The notes under the pieces are model-generated. The model was not told the origin of the DNA, searched no databases, and saw nothing but the letters and a program-made list of their open reading frames with translations. The translations under genes and the position numbers were made by a program. 64,000 nt of DNA from a marine gamma proteobacterium HTCC2080 (GTDB taxonomy: Bacteria > Pseudomonadota > Gammaproteobacteria > Pseudomonadales > Halieaceae), in the NCBI GenBank assembly GCA_000169115.1, contig AAVV01000009.1:62001-126000 (forward strand). Reading direction: 5' to 3'. Shown piece after piece: positions 1 through 8,961 of the stretch (positions are counted from its first letter, which is position 1; each line of letters starts with the position of its first letter).

Positions 1-18
1 GAAGGCATCACCTTTTGA
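1..18 (+). CDS. Possible 3' end of an upstream gene
   Basis: The first six codons read E-G-I-T-F-stop in frame 1, ending 59 bases before the hydratase start. This could be the tail of an upstream gene of the same catabolic operon, such as a ring-cleavage dioxygenase or a C-C hydrolase. Five residues are too few to name it, and the match to a reading frame may be chance. Confidence 0.25.
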   Translation, partial: EGITF

Positions 19-77
19 GTGAAGAAGTGGTGTCGCTGTGCAGTTGGCGCGCAAAAATATGAGAGGTTTGGAATATC

Positions 78-869
78 ATGATGGATCGGGAAAAGATTGA
101 CGCTCTGGGTGATGAACTTTACGAGGCTTTGAGGGGAGGGCTGGCCCTTACCCCACTAACCGATCGTGAACCCGATATTCAAATTGATGATGCCTACCAG
201 ATTAGTCTGCGTGTGTTGGATCGTAGAATGGAAGATGATGGTGAGAAAATCGTCGGTAAGAAAATTGGTGTGACCAGTAAGCCGGTACAAGAAATGTTGG
301 GTGTATTTCAGCCAGACTTTGGTTTTCTGATGGATACCATGGAGTACCGTAATGAGTCAGAAATTCCTATTGAAGGTCATCTAATCGCCCCTATGGCTGA
401 GGGTGAGATTGCTTTTCGTTTAAAGAAAGATTTAATCGGCCCGGGTGTCACCGAGGCAGACGTTTTGGACGCTACAGAAACAATTATTCCTTGTTTTGAA
501 ATTGTGGACTCGCGTATTGCCGATTGGAAAATAAAGATTCAAGACACTGTGGCAGATAACGCTTCTTGCGGTGTTTACGTTCTCAGTGAAAGTGAAGTCG
601 ATCCTAAAGACGTCGATTTGCCTAACCTGCATATGAAGATTTATAAAAACGGTGAATTTCAATCGGAAGGTTTGGGTAGCGCGGTACAGGGCAACCCATT
701 AACCGCAGTGGCCTGGCTAGCCAATACGCTGGGGGAGCGCGGAATACCGTTTAAAGCTGGGGAGGTCATTTTGTCGGGCTCTTTAGCGCCCCTCATCCCG
801 GTGGTGGCTGGTGATCACATGACCCTTGAGGTTGAGGGTATCGGCGGTTGCAGCTGCCGATTTGTTTGA
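78..869 (+). CDS. 2-oxopent-4-enoate hydratase (2-hydroxypenta-2,4-dienoate hydratase)
   Basis: Adds water to 2-hydroxypenta-2,4-dienoate to give 4-hydroxy-2-oxovalerate, the step after ring cleavage and C-C hydrolysis in meta pathways. The 263-residue product has the usual length for the MhpD/DmpE/BphH family and shows family stretches such as GKKIGVTSKPVQ near residue 60, an acidic PMAEGEIAFRL segment and a C-terminal GEVILSGSL segment. A GAGAGG lies 11 bases before the ATG at 78; a second ATG follows directly. The next two genes encode the next two enzymes of the same pathway, which makes the hydratase call firm. The related decarboxylase (DmpH-type) is the main alternative. Confidence 0.88.
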   Translation: MMDREKIDALGDELYEALRGGLALTPLTDREPDIQIDDAYQISLRVLDRRMEDDGEKIVGKKIGVTSKPVQEMLGVFQPDFGFLMDTMEYRNESEIPIEGHLIAPMAEGEIAFRLKKDLIGPGVTEADVLDATETIIPCFEIVDSRIADWKIKIQDTVADNASCGVYVLSESEVDPKDVDLPNLHMKIYKNGEFQSEGLGSAVQGNPLTAVAWLANTLGERGIPFKAGEVILSGSLAPLIPVVAGDHMTLEVEGIGGCSCRFV

Positions 870-937
870 CGACGTGGCTGTGACAATTTTGACGCGGCGG
901 GTGAGCCCGTTTTTTTACCGATGACAAGGATTGAGGC

Positions 938-1846
938 ATGAGTAACAAGATAAAAGCAGCCATTATCGGTCCCGGCAACATTGGTACTGACTTGCTAATG
1001 AAAGCTCAGCGCAGCGATGTGATTGAGCCGGTTTGGATGGTGGGGGTGGATGCTGAATCCCCTGGCTTGGCACGGGCAGCAGAGCTGGGTTTGAAAACGA
1101 CGGCCGAGGGTGTCGAGGGCATGCTGCCCACTATGAGGGGCGATGGCGTGCAAATTTGTTTCGATGCCACCTCCGCCTATGTCCATGCTGAGAACAGTCG
1201 CAAGGTCAATGAGCAAGGGGCGGTTATGATCGACCTGACCCCAGCGGCTATAGGCCCGTTTTGTGTGCCTCCGGTAAACTTAGTGGACGCCGTCGCGAAG
1301 AAAGCGATGAATGTAAACATGGTGACCTGCGGTGGTCAGGCAACGATTCCCCTGGTTGCGGCGGTTAGCCGTGTTCAAGACGTTGTTTATGGTGAAATTG
1401 TCGCGACGGTGAGCTCTAAGTCTGCGGGACCTGGAACGCGAAAGAATATTGACGAATTCACCCGTACTACAGCCAAGGGCATTGAGGTTTGTGGCGGTGC
1501 CCACTCAGGCAAGGCAATCATTGTGATAAACCCGGCTGAGCCACCCCTGATCATGCGTGACACGGTGCATTGCCTGACACAAGAAACCCCCAATCAAGAG
1601 GCCATCACCGAATCTGTGCACACTATGATTAAAGAGGTACAGAAATATGTGCCGGGGTACACCCTCAAGAATGGACCGGTATTCGATGGAAAGCGTGTGT
1701 CCATTTATATGGAGGTTGAGGGCCTTGGGGACTTCCTGCCCAAGTATGCCGGAAACCTCGACATCATGACTGCGGCGGGACTGCGCACTGCGGAAATGTA
1801 CGCCGAGGAAATATTGGCGGGCAGATTCGTGCCAGCTGTCGCATAG
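938..1846 (+). CDS. Acetaldehyde dehydrogenase (acylating)
   Basis: Oxidises acetaldehyde with NAD and CoA to acetyl-CoA, receiving acetaldehyde from the aldolase encoded next door through a tunnel in the family's heterotetramer. The 302-residue protein opens with a Rossmann [10 protein letters not shown] motif (residues 11-20) and has the catalytic cysteine in [12 protein letters not shown] at about residue 131, matching DmpF/MhpF/BphJ enzymes in length and order. AGGATTGAGG precedes the ATG. It lies 68 bases after the hydratase gene and 87 bases before the aldolase gene on the same strand, so the three are probably one transcript. Confidence 0.95.
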   Translation: MSNKIKAAIIGPGNIGTDLLMKAQRSDVIEPVWMVGVDAESPGLARAAELGLKTTAEGVEGMLPTMRGDGVQICFDATSAYVHAENSRKVNEQGAVMIDLTPAAIGPFCVPPVNLVDAVAKKAMNVNMVTCGGQATIPLVAAVSRVQDVVYGEIVATVSSKSAGPGTRKNIDEFTRTTAKGIEVCGGAHSGKAIIVINPAEPPLIMRDTVHCLTQETPNQEAITESVHTMIKEVQKYVPGYTLKNGPVFDGKRVSIYMEVEGLGDFLPKYAGNLDIMTAAGLRTAEMYAEEILAGRFVPAVA

Positions 1847-1933
1847 GGTACGAGTTAATCAATCCAAGCAAATTATCAGATAAAAGATAGCCGGCCACAT
1901 CTGATCCGGCCCCAAGACACAAGAGAGCAGCTA

Positions 1934-2965
1934 ATGGACTTAAAAGGAAAGAAAATCACTGTCCACGACATGTGCCTGCGCGATGGCATGCACCCCAAGC
2001 GCCATCAAATCACCGTCGATGAAATGGTTACGATCTCCAAAGCCATGGATGATGCCGGTGTGCCGATGATTGAAGTGACACATGGCGACGGTCTTGGTGG
2101 CTCATCGGTGAACTACGGGTTCCCTGCGGCTAGCGACGAGGAATACCTCACCGCGGTCTGTAAAGAAATGAAAAATGCGAAAGTCTCAGCGCTATTGCTT
2201 CCCGGTATCGGTACCGTTGACCATCTTAAAATGGCGGTCGATTGCGGTATCTCAACGATTCGAGTGGCGACACATTGCACGGAGGCTGATGTCTCTGAGC
2301 AGCATCTCAGCATGGCGAAGAGCATCGACAACTTGGATACGGTGGGCTTTCTGATGATGGCTCACATGATTGAGGCCGAGGAATTAGTTGTGCAGCTGAA
2401 GATGATGGAAGACTTCGGTGCTAACTGCGTTTACATCACCGACTCTGCCGGCTACATGCTTCCCGATGATGTGACTTCACGCATTGCCCTTGCCCGGGCC
2501 GAACTTAAACCCGAGACAGAGCTGGGTTTTCACGGGCACCACAATATGGCGATGGGCGTTGCCAACTCGATTGCTGCTGTCGCAGCGGGTGCAAATCGCA
2601 TCGACGGATCCCTTGCCGGTCTGGGTGCTGGTGCAGGTAACACGCCCCTGGAGGTTTTCGTTGCGGTTTGTGATCGCATGGGCATTGAGACTGGCATCGA
2701 TACTTTTAAGGCCATGGATATTGCCGAGGATTTGATCGTACCCATGATGGATCATATGGTTCGCGTTGACCGCGATGCGCTGACACTGGGCTACGCAGGT
2801 GTTTACTCATCGTTTTTGTTGTTCGCCAAGCGCAGCGCCGAAAAGTACAACCTGTCTACCCGAGATATCTTAGTGGAGCTTGGTCGGCGTCGCACTGTGG
2901 GTGGCCAAGAAGATATGATTGAAGACCTCGCGCTGGATATGGCAAAAGCACAGGGCACACTCTAG
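1934..2965 (+). CDS. 4-hydroxy-2-oxovalerate aldolase
   Basis: Splits 4-hydroxy-2-oxovalerate into pyruvate and acetaldehyde; acetaldehyde is channelled to the acylating dehydrogenase encoded just upstream. The 343-residue protein is full length for the DmpG/MhpE/BphI family. The N-terminal [10 protein letters not shown] (Arg16, Asp17, His20) carries the catalytic residues, [11 protein letters not shown] holds the divalent-metal histidines, and [14 protein letters not shown] is typical of the HMGL-like TIM barrel. It closes the lower meta pathway, producing pyruvate and acetyl-CoA. A GC-rich hairpin (2981-3012) without a T-run lies just downstream. Confidence 0.95.
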   Translation: MDLKGKKITVHDMCLRDGMHPKRHQITVDEMVTISKAMDDAGVPMIEVTHGDGLGGSSVNYGFPAASDEEYLTAVCKEMKNAKVSALLLPGIGTVDHLKMAVDCGISTIRVATHCTEADVSEQHLSMAKSIDNLDTVGFLMMAHMIEAEELVVQLKMMEDFGANCVYITDSAGYMLPDDVTSRIALARAELKPETELGFHGHHNMAMGVANSIAAVAAGANRIDGSLAGLGAGAGNTPLEVFVAVCDRMGIETGIDTFKAMDIAEDLIVPMMDHMVRVDRDALTLGYAGVYSSFLLFAKRSAEKYNLSTRDILVELGRRRTVGGQEDMIEDLALDMAKAQGTL

Positions 2966-3076
2966 ATTTGAGCCAGCAATGGGCTTGTTCGCGCTCTTTA
3001 AGGCGCTAGCCCGCAGCAGGTTATGGGTATCGAACTTTAGTGCTGAGCACTGTAGCTCAATTTCGGGGATCCTCAC

Positions 3077-4405
3077 TCAGGCAACGGCTATATTGGCCTG
3101 CTTGAGTTCCCATAGCGCGTTAAAAAATTCTTCACGTCCTGCCTTCAGCCGTTTACGAGCCTGTTGCATCTCGGCACGTAAGCTCTCCCGTCTGGCACGT
3201 AAATCCCGCATCAAATCTTCCTGAGTCACGCCCATACGCTCCCGGGCAGCGGCCATGCTGTCGGCTCCTGACTGACGAATCTGATGGGTAAGTTTCTTCT
3301 TTTCTAATTTAAATTGGTCCCAGGCTTTAGCGGCAGCAAGCCACTCATCTCCCAATGTGGCCAATTTTTCTTCCCATTGTAGCCACAGTATGGACGGTGA
3401 TTTTGCTTTCGTGTCTCGAACCTTACGACGGGCAATAATTTGAGCCTCTTGCCAGCGACTCGCTCGGTTGAGCCCCTGAACTAACCCCAGAGCCCTTAGC
3501 GCCAGAATGGCATACCGGGTGGGATCCAGCAGCCAGCCACTCCAGCCAAATCCGTTGCGAAAATCTCTCGGGTAGTCATGGTGATCGGCATGGTGATTGC
3601 CCTCTCCCAGCGGACCCAACCAGACGTAGTTGTTACGAGCAGAGCTGATTAAGCCCTTTTTGAAGCCCCACATGTGCGTCACGCTGTTCACGGTCCACGT
3701 GTTGTGTTGCGCGAGCACGAAACCTGCGCTGCCCGCCAATAACATGCAGAAACCTCCTAGCCAGCCCGCTAGTGCAATGCCTAGTCCAATCGGCAATACA
3801 AAGTTGGCCACAATGATGAGTGGAAGGTAGTGCTTGTCCTGCCAAACAACAGCTGGGTGTGCTTTGGCTTTGAGGGCCCCATCAAACTCGCGCGAATACG
3901 GGTGGTTGAATAAATAGGTGAGCATGTGTGACCACAAAAAATTCCGCCAGCTGGTGCTAAACCACGTGGCAGAGTAGGGGTCGAGGTGGTGTTGGCCGGT
4001 TTTATCGACCGCGTGATGAATGACGTGCTGCGCAGACCATCGGCGCACGCTCCCCTGTACAGCAAAGAGCTGGAGTCCTAAGAAGACAATGTGCGTTGGT
4101 AATCGAACGTCCTTCGCGGCGCCGTGGGCAATAAGCCTGTGGGAATATACGGTTGTTGATAGTGCACCAATGAAGGCGTGTACCAGCGTCCAAACCAACA
4201 TTACTTGCCAAAGGCCTGCAGGGGCATAGATATAGGCAACAGGTGTTAGCAGCAATACAAGTACATGGCTAACCACCAGAAAAGACCCTATACCCCAGTC
4301 GATACTGAAGCCGGCCTTAAAAATATCTGAAAAACGGTGATAAAGAGGTTGTTGAGTGGCCGTGATGGTAGGGGGCTGACTCGTTGACATGCTTGTGGAT
4401 TCCAT
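3077..4405 (-). CDS. Acyl-CoA / fatty acid delta-9 desaturase with coiled-coil C-terminus
   Basis: A membrane di-iron desaturase that would put a cis double bond into acyl chains using O2. The three histidine boxes are visible: HRLIAH (89-94), HVIHH (127-131) and HHADHH (271-276), set among hydrophobic segments at about 40-60, 65-85, 105-118 and 195-235. The desaturase core ends near residue 315. The remaining 125 residues are charged and helical (KAWDQFKLEKKKLTHQIR, then RARRESLRAEMQQARKRLKAGRE), predicted by eye to be coiled coil, and make the 442-residue protein longer than typical bacterial delta-9 enzymes. It converges on the aldolase gene and is transcribed alone. It is not related to the catabolic operon. 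Confidence 0.9.
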   Translation of the reverse strand: MESTSMSTSQPPTITATQQPLYHRFSDIFKAGFSIDWGIGSFLVVSHVLVLLLTPVAYIYAPAGLWQVMLVWTLVHAFIGALSTTVYSHRLIAHGAAKDVRLPTHIVFLGLQLFAVQGSVRRWSAQHVIHHAVDKTGQHHLDPYSATWFSTSWRNFLWSHMLTYLFNHPYSREFDGALKAKAHPAVVWQDKHYLPLIIVANFVLPIGLGIALAGWLGGFCMLLAGSAGFVLAQHNTWTVNSVTHMWGFKKGLISSARNNYVWLGPLGEGNHHADHHDYPRDFRNGFGWSGWLLDPTRYAILALRALGLVQGLNRASRWQEAQIIARRKVRDTKAKSPSILWLQWEEKLATLGDEWLAAAKAWDQFKLEKKKLTHQIRQSGADSMAAARERMGVTQEDLMRDLRARRESLRAEMQQARKRLKAGREEFFNALWELKQANIAVA

Positions 4406-4921
4406 TTCTAGGTAGCAAACAATAAATAAAAGGGTGGGCTTTAACTGTTATACGGTGCCAATGGCTAACCTGTCTTAGGCGTGATCTCTCAATGGCGCCG
4501 CCCGGTCAATTAGGGATCTATTCTTACCTAATATCACCGCTTCGGCGTTAAATCGAAAATAGCGTGTCTCGCTGATTGACGTGTGATCGACAACATCGGG
4601 AGACTAGCGTTTGTTGCGTGTTGGCTGATCTTAATCAATTTTAGCCGAGTCTGTGACGGGGTGAAAAGCGCCAAGTGATACAAAGTACGGGAATTTAGTG
4701 CTTGTCATGTCCTTCACCATGCGAGGGTAGGGACTACGGTGTCACCATGTGCCTCACTTCATTTTGCCCAAGGTCCTTAGGCATTGGTAAATGCCGGAAA
4801 TCAGCTCGAAGCGACCTTATATGCGATAAGCGGTTCTCCTCGGTCTATACACGAAATACGCCAGTCGTTAGGGTTATTGGGGATGGCATATGGCGTTTCA
4901 GCGACACAGAGGACCCTTTCA
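4406..4921. other. Divergent intergenic region, no gene recognised
   Basis: About 515 bases separate the desaturase start from the lipoprotein start. Open frames here, including the upstream extension of the lipoprotein frame from 4784, lack a ribosome site and read as low-complexity chance translation. It should hold the promoters of both divergent genes. I see no convincing operator palindrome. Confidence 0.5.
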
Positions 4922-5737
4922 ATGAACGTAAAGTCAGCAGTTTTTTCATTCACGGCAGTTGTTTTAGCTGCGTGTGGCGCCGAACCTACCCCGGAGGTAA
5001 ATGTGAATATCACCTCAGAACCAACGGCTGTTTCAGCACTAGATGCGAGTGTCGCGCTACCCGATGGCGCCTACCTCATTGAGGGCGTTACGGTTACCGA
5101 AGAGGGTGAGGTCAGTTACTACGCCCGGGACCAGATAAAAATCTATTCGAGGGGGCGGTTTATGTATGCCTTTGAGAATGCTCTGACAGACAATATTGAT
5201 GTGGGTGCGGGTAATGCCAGTTGGAACAACGGTGTCATGGTTGAGGTGCCCAGAGTCAATCACGATGGCCCAGTGTCTGGTTATAGCTTCGATGTTGCCA
5301 TTGAGCGGACTGCAGCAGGCTTTAAACAATCGATTATCGGCATGCCTTATGAAGGAGGGCGTCTGCTGGATATGGTTGAAGTATGGAACACGGCATCAAC
5401 AGAAACTTCACCTTTTGACGGATTGTGGACCCTTGAAGCTCGTGACACTGCTGATTCGGAGATAACCGCTTTTGCGGAGACAAAGATGATTGGCGGCGGT
5501 CATTTTATCTGGTTGCAGAACGTTTCTTACCAGGGCGAGACAGCTCAGGACTTTGGTTATGGTTCTTTTATAGTGGATGCCACGGGAAATGCCATTGAAA
5601 CCGCAATGGTGAGTTCGATGGAGGAATATGAGGGCACCGTTAATGAAGTGAAAATGGTGTTGATTGATGAGAACCATTTTACGCAGTCATTTACTTATGA
5701 CGACAAAGTCATTACACAGTCTTACGTGAGAATGTGA
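4922..5737 (+). CDS. Putative outer-membrane or periplasmic lipoprotein, unknown function
   Basis: I do not recognise the family. The start at 4922 is chosen because AGAGGA lies 8 bases upstream and because it gives a textbook lipoprotein signal: MNVKSAVFSFTAVVLAAC, lipobox LAAC with the modified cysteine at about residue 18. The 271-residue product is then exported and acylated. The mature part is acidic and beta-rich, with a GAYLIEGVTVTEEGEVSYY segment and aromatic repeats such as SYQGETAQDFGYGSF, and ends in KVITQSYVRM. The residue after the lipidated cysteine is Gly, not Asp, so outer-membrane sorting is expected. It is a single gene between a divergent desaturase and a convergent DsbB-like gene. 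Confidence 0.75.
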   Translation: MNVKSAVFSFTAVVLAACGAEPTPEVNVNITSEPTAVSALDASVALPDGAYLIEGVTVTEEGEVSYYARDQIKIYSRGRFMYAFENALTDNIDVGAGNASWNNGVMVEVPRVNHDGPVSGYSFDVAIERTAAGFKQSIIGMPYEGGRLLDMVEVWNTASTETSPFDGLWTLEARDTADSEITAFAETKMIGGGHFIWLQNVSYQGETAQDFGYGSFIVDATGNAIETAMVSSMEEYEGTVNEVKMVLIDENHFTQSFTYDDKVITQSYVRM

Positions 5738-5836
5738 GTTTGTTCTATAACAGCAATTGGTGAGACAAAATTTTGTGCTTAAAAGTACAAAGTGGGTTTT
5801 GGAACTGGAGCACCGCTCACTACTCAGCGTCAACGG

Positions 5837-6160
5837 CTAGCTAGGTTGGTGGGCAGCATCATGCCTTTTAAGTATCAGCCACAGCTGCCCAATAATAATA
5901 AACAGCGACCCGCTAGATAGAAGAAAAGGGTCGATATACAGTAATTCATTAAACGCGAACTCCCCTTTTGAAATTTTCACCCAGCCCATAAAATTTTGGT
6001 TGACGGCAACGACTGCGCCCAAAAAACCGATCACAGAAGCGAAGTATTGCACTATCCAATGACGGGCCATGGGCAGGACCATGATTAACCCGAGCAGTAA
6101 TATGACGGTGCGCTGCACCCTGCAGTAAGGGCAAATATATACGGTGCCGGCAAATTCCAT
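5837..6160 (-). CDS. DsbB-like integral membrane protein (N-terminus probably longer)
   Basis: Small membrane protein with a CPYC pair followed by RVQRTVILLLGL, resembling the first periplasmic cysteine pair and following helix of DsbB, the quinone-dependent oxidant of DsbA. Further helices run LGAVVAV and SGSLFIIIGQLWLIL, but the second cysteine pair of canonical DsbB is absent. The first ATG (6160) truncates the first helix. The open frame extends upstream through NFWQRRQRTLGLIAILIGLG with no ATG, GTG or TTG before a stop, yet a perfect GGAGGAA (6254-6260 on the minus strand) sits 7 bases before an in-frame ATC (6247). The true product may therefore be about 136 residues from a rare start, or the start codon has been mutated. 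Confidence 0.6.
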   Translation of the reverse strand: MEFAGTVYICPYCRVQRTVILLLGLIMVLPMARHWIVQYFASVIGFLGAVVAVNQNFMGWVKISKGEFAFNELLYIDPFLLSSGSLFIIIGQLWLILKRHDAAHQPS

Positions 6161-6447
6161 CCCCCAGGCACCCAGCCCTATGAGAATGGCAATCAGGCCA
6201 AGCGTCCGCTGTCGGCGTTGCCAAAAATTCAGATCCAGTAGATTGATGTGTAGTTCCTCCTAGTGGGGTTGCGAGACAGAAGCGCTGAAAAGAGTTTAGA
6301 GGCGATTCCCCATTTTGCAACCAGCATTACTATCCTATCCACTAGCAACCAACCTTGCCGTGACTTCGCCTACTTATTTAAGCAATTAGCTATCGCTGCA
6401 TCGACGAGTAAAGCTCGAATCTTGCTGGAGTCTCCTTTTACAAGAAC

Positions 6448-6681
6448 TCAGTCGTGATGATTTCCTTGCTTACTAATTTTGCCTTCAGATGAGTCGGGGT
6501 TAGGTGACCATCCAGTAAGTGCGTAACGGAATGCATTAAATTGGCGTTTATTTTCAAGGTGACTCTGCTTGGGGTCCTGCTGAAGTGACCTTTGGTTTAC
6601 CGCAGGAGCAGCAACCGCAGGGGCCTGCTGAATTAAACAAGTCCAAGAGCAAACAGCCAGCGCCGCAGGGCAGTGCAACAA
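6448..6681 (-). CDS. Doubtful small secreted protein
   Basis: A 77-codon frame beginning TTG-TTG. Reading further upstream in frame gives KSIGLLVSIALLHCPAALA, which looks like a signal-peptide core, followed by an Ala/Pro/Gln-rich stretch (QQAPAVAAPAVNQ). No ATG, GTG or good ribosome site precedes it, and no family is recognised. It lies downstream of the zinc-ribbon gene on the same strand. It may be a degraded gene or chance. Confidence 0.2.
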   Translation of the reverse strand: MLHCPAALAVCSWTCLIQQAPAVAAPAVNQRSLQQDPKQSHLENKRQFNAFRYALTGWSPNPDSSEGKISKQGNHHD

Positions 6682-6753
6682 AGCGATGCTAACTAACAGC
6701 CCTATGCTTTTGCGGAAAGTCGCAGGGGCCTACTTTACAAAAGAGTCTGCTGA

Positions 6754-7095
6754 TCATACTTTCTTGACGAATTGTGACTTTAGCTTCATCGCGCCTACAC
6801 CGGTGATTTTGCAATCGATGTTGTGGTCACCTTCCACGAGTCGAATATTTTTTACTTTGGTTCCTACTTTTACTACCAACGATGACCCTTTGACTTTCAG
6901 ATCTTTAATTACCGCTACGGCGTCGCCGTCTTGCAAAGCATTGCCGTTGGCATCGAGTATCGCTGGGCTGTAGGCGGTGTCAGTGGTTGAAGTATCGGGG
7001 TGCCATTCGAAGCCACACTCGGGGCATACCAAAAGATCTCCATCTGGGTAGGTGTAGGCTGAATGACACTTCAAGCACGCAGGGTGTTCACTCAT
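6754..7095 (-). CDS. yjdM: YjdM (formerly PhnA) family zinc-ribbon protein
   Basis: The 113-residue protein matches the YjdM/PhnA family: an N-terminal zinc ribbon with CLKC (residues 8-11) and CPEC (about 24-27), then the conserved [25 protein letters not shown] beta domain split over residues 50-75, and [11 protein letters not shown]. Although historically named for alkylphosphonate uptake, the family has no proven role in phosphonate breakdown and its function is unsettled. No phn genes are nearby. The start fits the family. Confidence 0.92.
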   Translation of the reverse strand: MSEHPACLKCHSAYTYPDGDLLVCPECGFEWHPDTSTTDTAYSPAILDANGNALQDGDAVAVIKDLKVKGSSLVVKVGTKVKNIRLVEGDHNIDCKITGVGAMKLKSQFVKKV

Positions 7096-7142
7096 GACAC
7101 TGTACTCCGAGCTGGTGGCAGATCTATGAGTGATCTACCGTG

Positions 7143-7190
7143 ATTGAATTTTGGCGTAATTGAATTTTGGTGTAGTTGAATGCTGGAGTG
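7143..7190. repeat. Three-copy 16-bp imperfect tandem repeat
   Basis: Units ATTGAATTTTGGCGTA (7143-7158), ATTGAATTTTGGTGTA (7159-7174) and GTTGAATGCTGGAGTG (7175-7190). The first two differ at one base and the third is diverged. It sits about 50 bases upstream of the yjdM start, so it may overlap that promoter. Confidence 0.7.
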
Positions 7191-7456
7191 ATAGGACGTG
7201 GTGAAGACCAGGAAAGGGGAAGCGTCTGTGCTTTGTGGTTGCTACCGTGGCGTAGGATCCGCGTTCCCTTAGTTTTTGATGGGCCATCTACACTAGATGT
7301 TACAAACCGAACTTATGCCTCTTGCTGAAGAGATAATCGGCAAGAGGTTTTCAGCAAAAGCTTTCGGTTTGAGATCGGTATGCGTTCGCATCATCAAAAT
7401 GGTATCTGCCAGCCCTTCTTTAAAATGGCGAGGCCATTGGAGAAGGGCCTCAAAAT

Positions 7457-7478
7457 GCCTCGCTTATTATTGCGAGGC
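7457..7478 (-). terminator. Hairpin downstream of the coiled-coil gene
   Basis: GCCTCGC (7457-7463), 8-base loop, GCGAGGC (7472-7478): a perfect 7-bp stem 8 bases past the stop of the minus-strand gene at 7486. On the minus strand it is followed by ATTTTGAGG, a short weak T-run. Confidence 0.55.
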
Positions 7479-7485
7479 TTAGGCA

Positions 7486-8061
7486 TTAGGCTGCCGCTTG
7501 GCTGCCTTCTTCGGCCTGATCTTCGTTCTCAGAGTTCGTTTCGGCTAACTGTGCTTCGAGGTCTTTGACTTTCTGCTCCAGCTCCGTGTTCTCTGCACGG
7601 GCCTGCGTCACAGACTTTTGCAGCTTGTCCGCGGCAGCTGTTTTCTCTGCCAGCTTCTTTTTGGTGGCATCTAAATTCTTACGCAGCCGCTGTGGATCGT
7701 ATTTTTTGAGTTCTGCTAATTCAGCACGTTCTGCGGCAAGGTCCTTTTGAAGCGCTTTCACACGGCCTTTTGCCGCGGTGATCTCATCTTTCATATTCTC
7801 CGAACGGTTGTGCAGCTCCCGGTTGCGTTGCTCTAATGCTTGGGCGTCTTTGGACTTTCCTGAGAGCTCTGTAATGGTCGTCAACTGGGTGGCAATGGTC
7901 TTCTCGAGTTCACTAATTCGGGTTTCTAGCGCGGTTTTATTGTCAGCTAGCTTGGAGATGGCAGCGTCTTTTTCATCGAGCTTGGGTTGGTACTCGCCTC
8001 GAAGCTGGGTTTCCATTTCCATGAGTTTTTCTAGGTTGTTTAGCGTCAATTTGTCGTTCAT
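7486..8061 (-). CDS. Cytoplasmic coiled-coil protein, unknown function
   Basis: A 191-residue, highly charged protein with no signal peptide or membrane segment. Heptad-like leucine/alanine spacing runs almost end to end (LNNLEKLMEMETQL, then KTALETRISELEKTIATQL, RVKALQKDLAAERAELAEL and ELEQKVKDLEAQLAE), so a long continuous or antiparallel coiled coil is expected. The C-terminus is acidic and ends AEEGSQAAA. I cannot name a family; matches to SMC- or myosin-like proteins would reflect the coiled coil only. It appears monocistronic. Confidence 0.8.
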   Translation of the reverse strand: MNDKLTLNNLEKLMEMETQLRGEYQPKLDEKDAAISKLADNKTALETRISELEKTIATQLTTITELSGKSKDAQALEQRNRELHNRSENMKDEITAAKGRVKALQKDLAAERAELAELKKYDPQRLRKNLDATKKKLAEKTAAADKLQKSVTQARAENTELEQKVKDLEAQLAETNSENEDQAEEGSQAAA

Positions 8062-8269
8062 TAATGTTCCTACTCATCTTGATGATGGCTACAGGTTTTC
8101 GTTTTGAATCTGGCTACCTTTGTAGGTTTCTACGACTGCGTCGTTGGCCAGAAATCTTCGATTTTACTCACGGCTGCACCCATTGCGGTACCCAGTCTTA
8201 ACGATGACTGTTGATGGGTTATGTATCGAATCGACTCGTGTCAGGTTCCGTAGGACTTTGACCTATGCC

Positions 8270-8285
8270 TGCTCAATATTGAGCA
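8270..8285. promoter_or_regulatory. 16-bp perfect palindrome TGCTCAATATTGAGCA
   Basis: A perfect dyad centred on AATATT, inside a longer imperfect inverted repeat (GCC before, GGC after). It could be a protein-binding operator or a short hairpin. It lies about 200 bases upstream of the coiled-coil gene on the other strand, and its target is unknown. Confidence 0.35.
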
Positions 8286-8515
8286 GCAGGCGCACAGGGT
8301 GTGGGTCGCAGAAAGTAATAGATTCGAAAAGCCGGCGCGAAGGATAACAGATTCGCGCAGATTCCACGAACCTACGGGTGAATTGAAGGGGTGAACTAGT
8401 GCCAACTATTGCCAGACCCAAAGTTATTGATTCTAACCTTAAGCTAGAGGTCACGACCTAGTACTTAAAAAAAGAAAGGAAAAGGAAAAAAGAGTTCTGC
8501 GGGTTGCTTATCATT

Positions 8516-8580
8516 GGCGTGCCAAGGTGGCGTGCCAAGGTGGCGTGCCAAGGTGGCGTGCCAAGGTGGCGTGTCAAGGT
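8516..8580. repeat. Five tandem copies of a 13-bp unit
   Basis: GGCGTGCCAAGGT repeats head to tail five times (8516, 8529, 8542, 8555, 8568). The first four units are identical and the fifth has C to T at position 7. The unit contains the near-dyad TTGGC/GCCAA. Near-perfect identity suggests a young slippage-expanded minisatellite. It is non-coding as far as I can see. Confidence 0.92.
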
Positions 8581-8961
8581 GGCGGGGCGTCAACAGCGTC
8601 ATAATGAATTTTTGCCACAGTAAAGTTCCGGTTTGAGTTTGTAGATCGCCATTCAAAATAACGCCCACCTTATCTCAGATTGCCCATTTATTAACCACTG
8701 AAATACGGTCAACGTTAAAGACGCCCCGAGCCTCTTTGAGTAAGGAAATGGCAAGCAGACGCCCTCCCATCCGGCGGCTCATTCGGATAACTAGCTTGGG
8801 TAACTGGTGTGCTTGGTGGAGCGGCACAGGGCGATTGTGTAAACGGTGATGTAGACTAGGGTATTTGCTACCGAAGCGTACCGTACCGCATTACGGGGTG
8901 ATTGATTCGGCAGTTAAAGATCGGGTGAATTATTGACAAACCACATCAGCCAGGACCACCT

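Larger units (their letters stand above)
7096..7485. other. Intergenic region with short repeats and hairpins, no gene
   Basis: About 390 bases upstream of yjdM and downstream of the coiled-coil gene, both on the minus strand. It holds a three-copy 16-bp imperfect repeat, a long inverted repeat (7413-7447, CCCTTCT paired with AGAAGGG and AATGGC with GCCATT) and a terminator hairpin. The short plus-strand frames across the hairpins show no family. Confidence 0.5.
8062..8961. other. 900-base gene-poor region with palindrome and tandem repeat
   Basis: No open frame here has a family signature or good ribosome site. It contains a 16-bp palindrome (8270-8285), a purine-rich run (about 8467-8493), and five copies of a 13-bp unit (8516-8580). 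The 67-codon minus-strand frame over the repeat (8465-8668) is just the repeat translated. A small RNA is possible but not demonstrated. Confidence 0.5.

Noticed and set aside
4702-5082. 126-codon frame overlapping the lipoprotein start
   Set aside because: Cys/Arg-rich, different frame, no ribosome site; the lipoprotein frame explains the region.
8465-8668. 67-codon minus-strand frame over the 13-bp repeat
   Set aside because: It is just translated repeat and poly-purine; no ribosome site or family.
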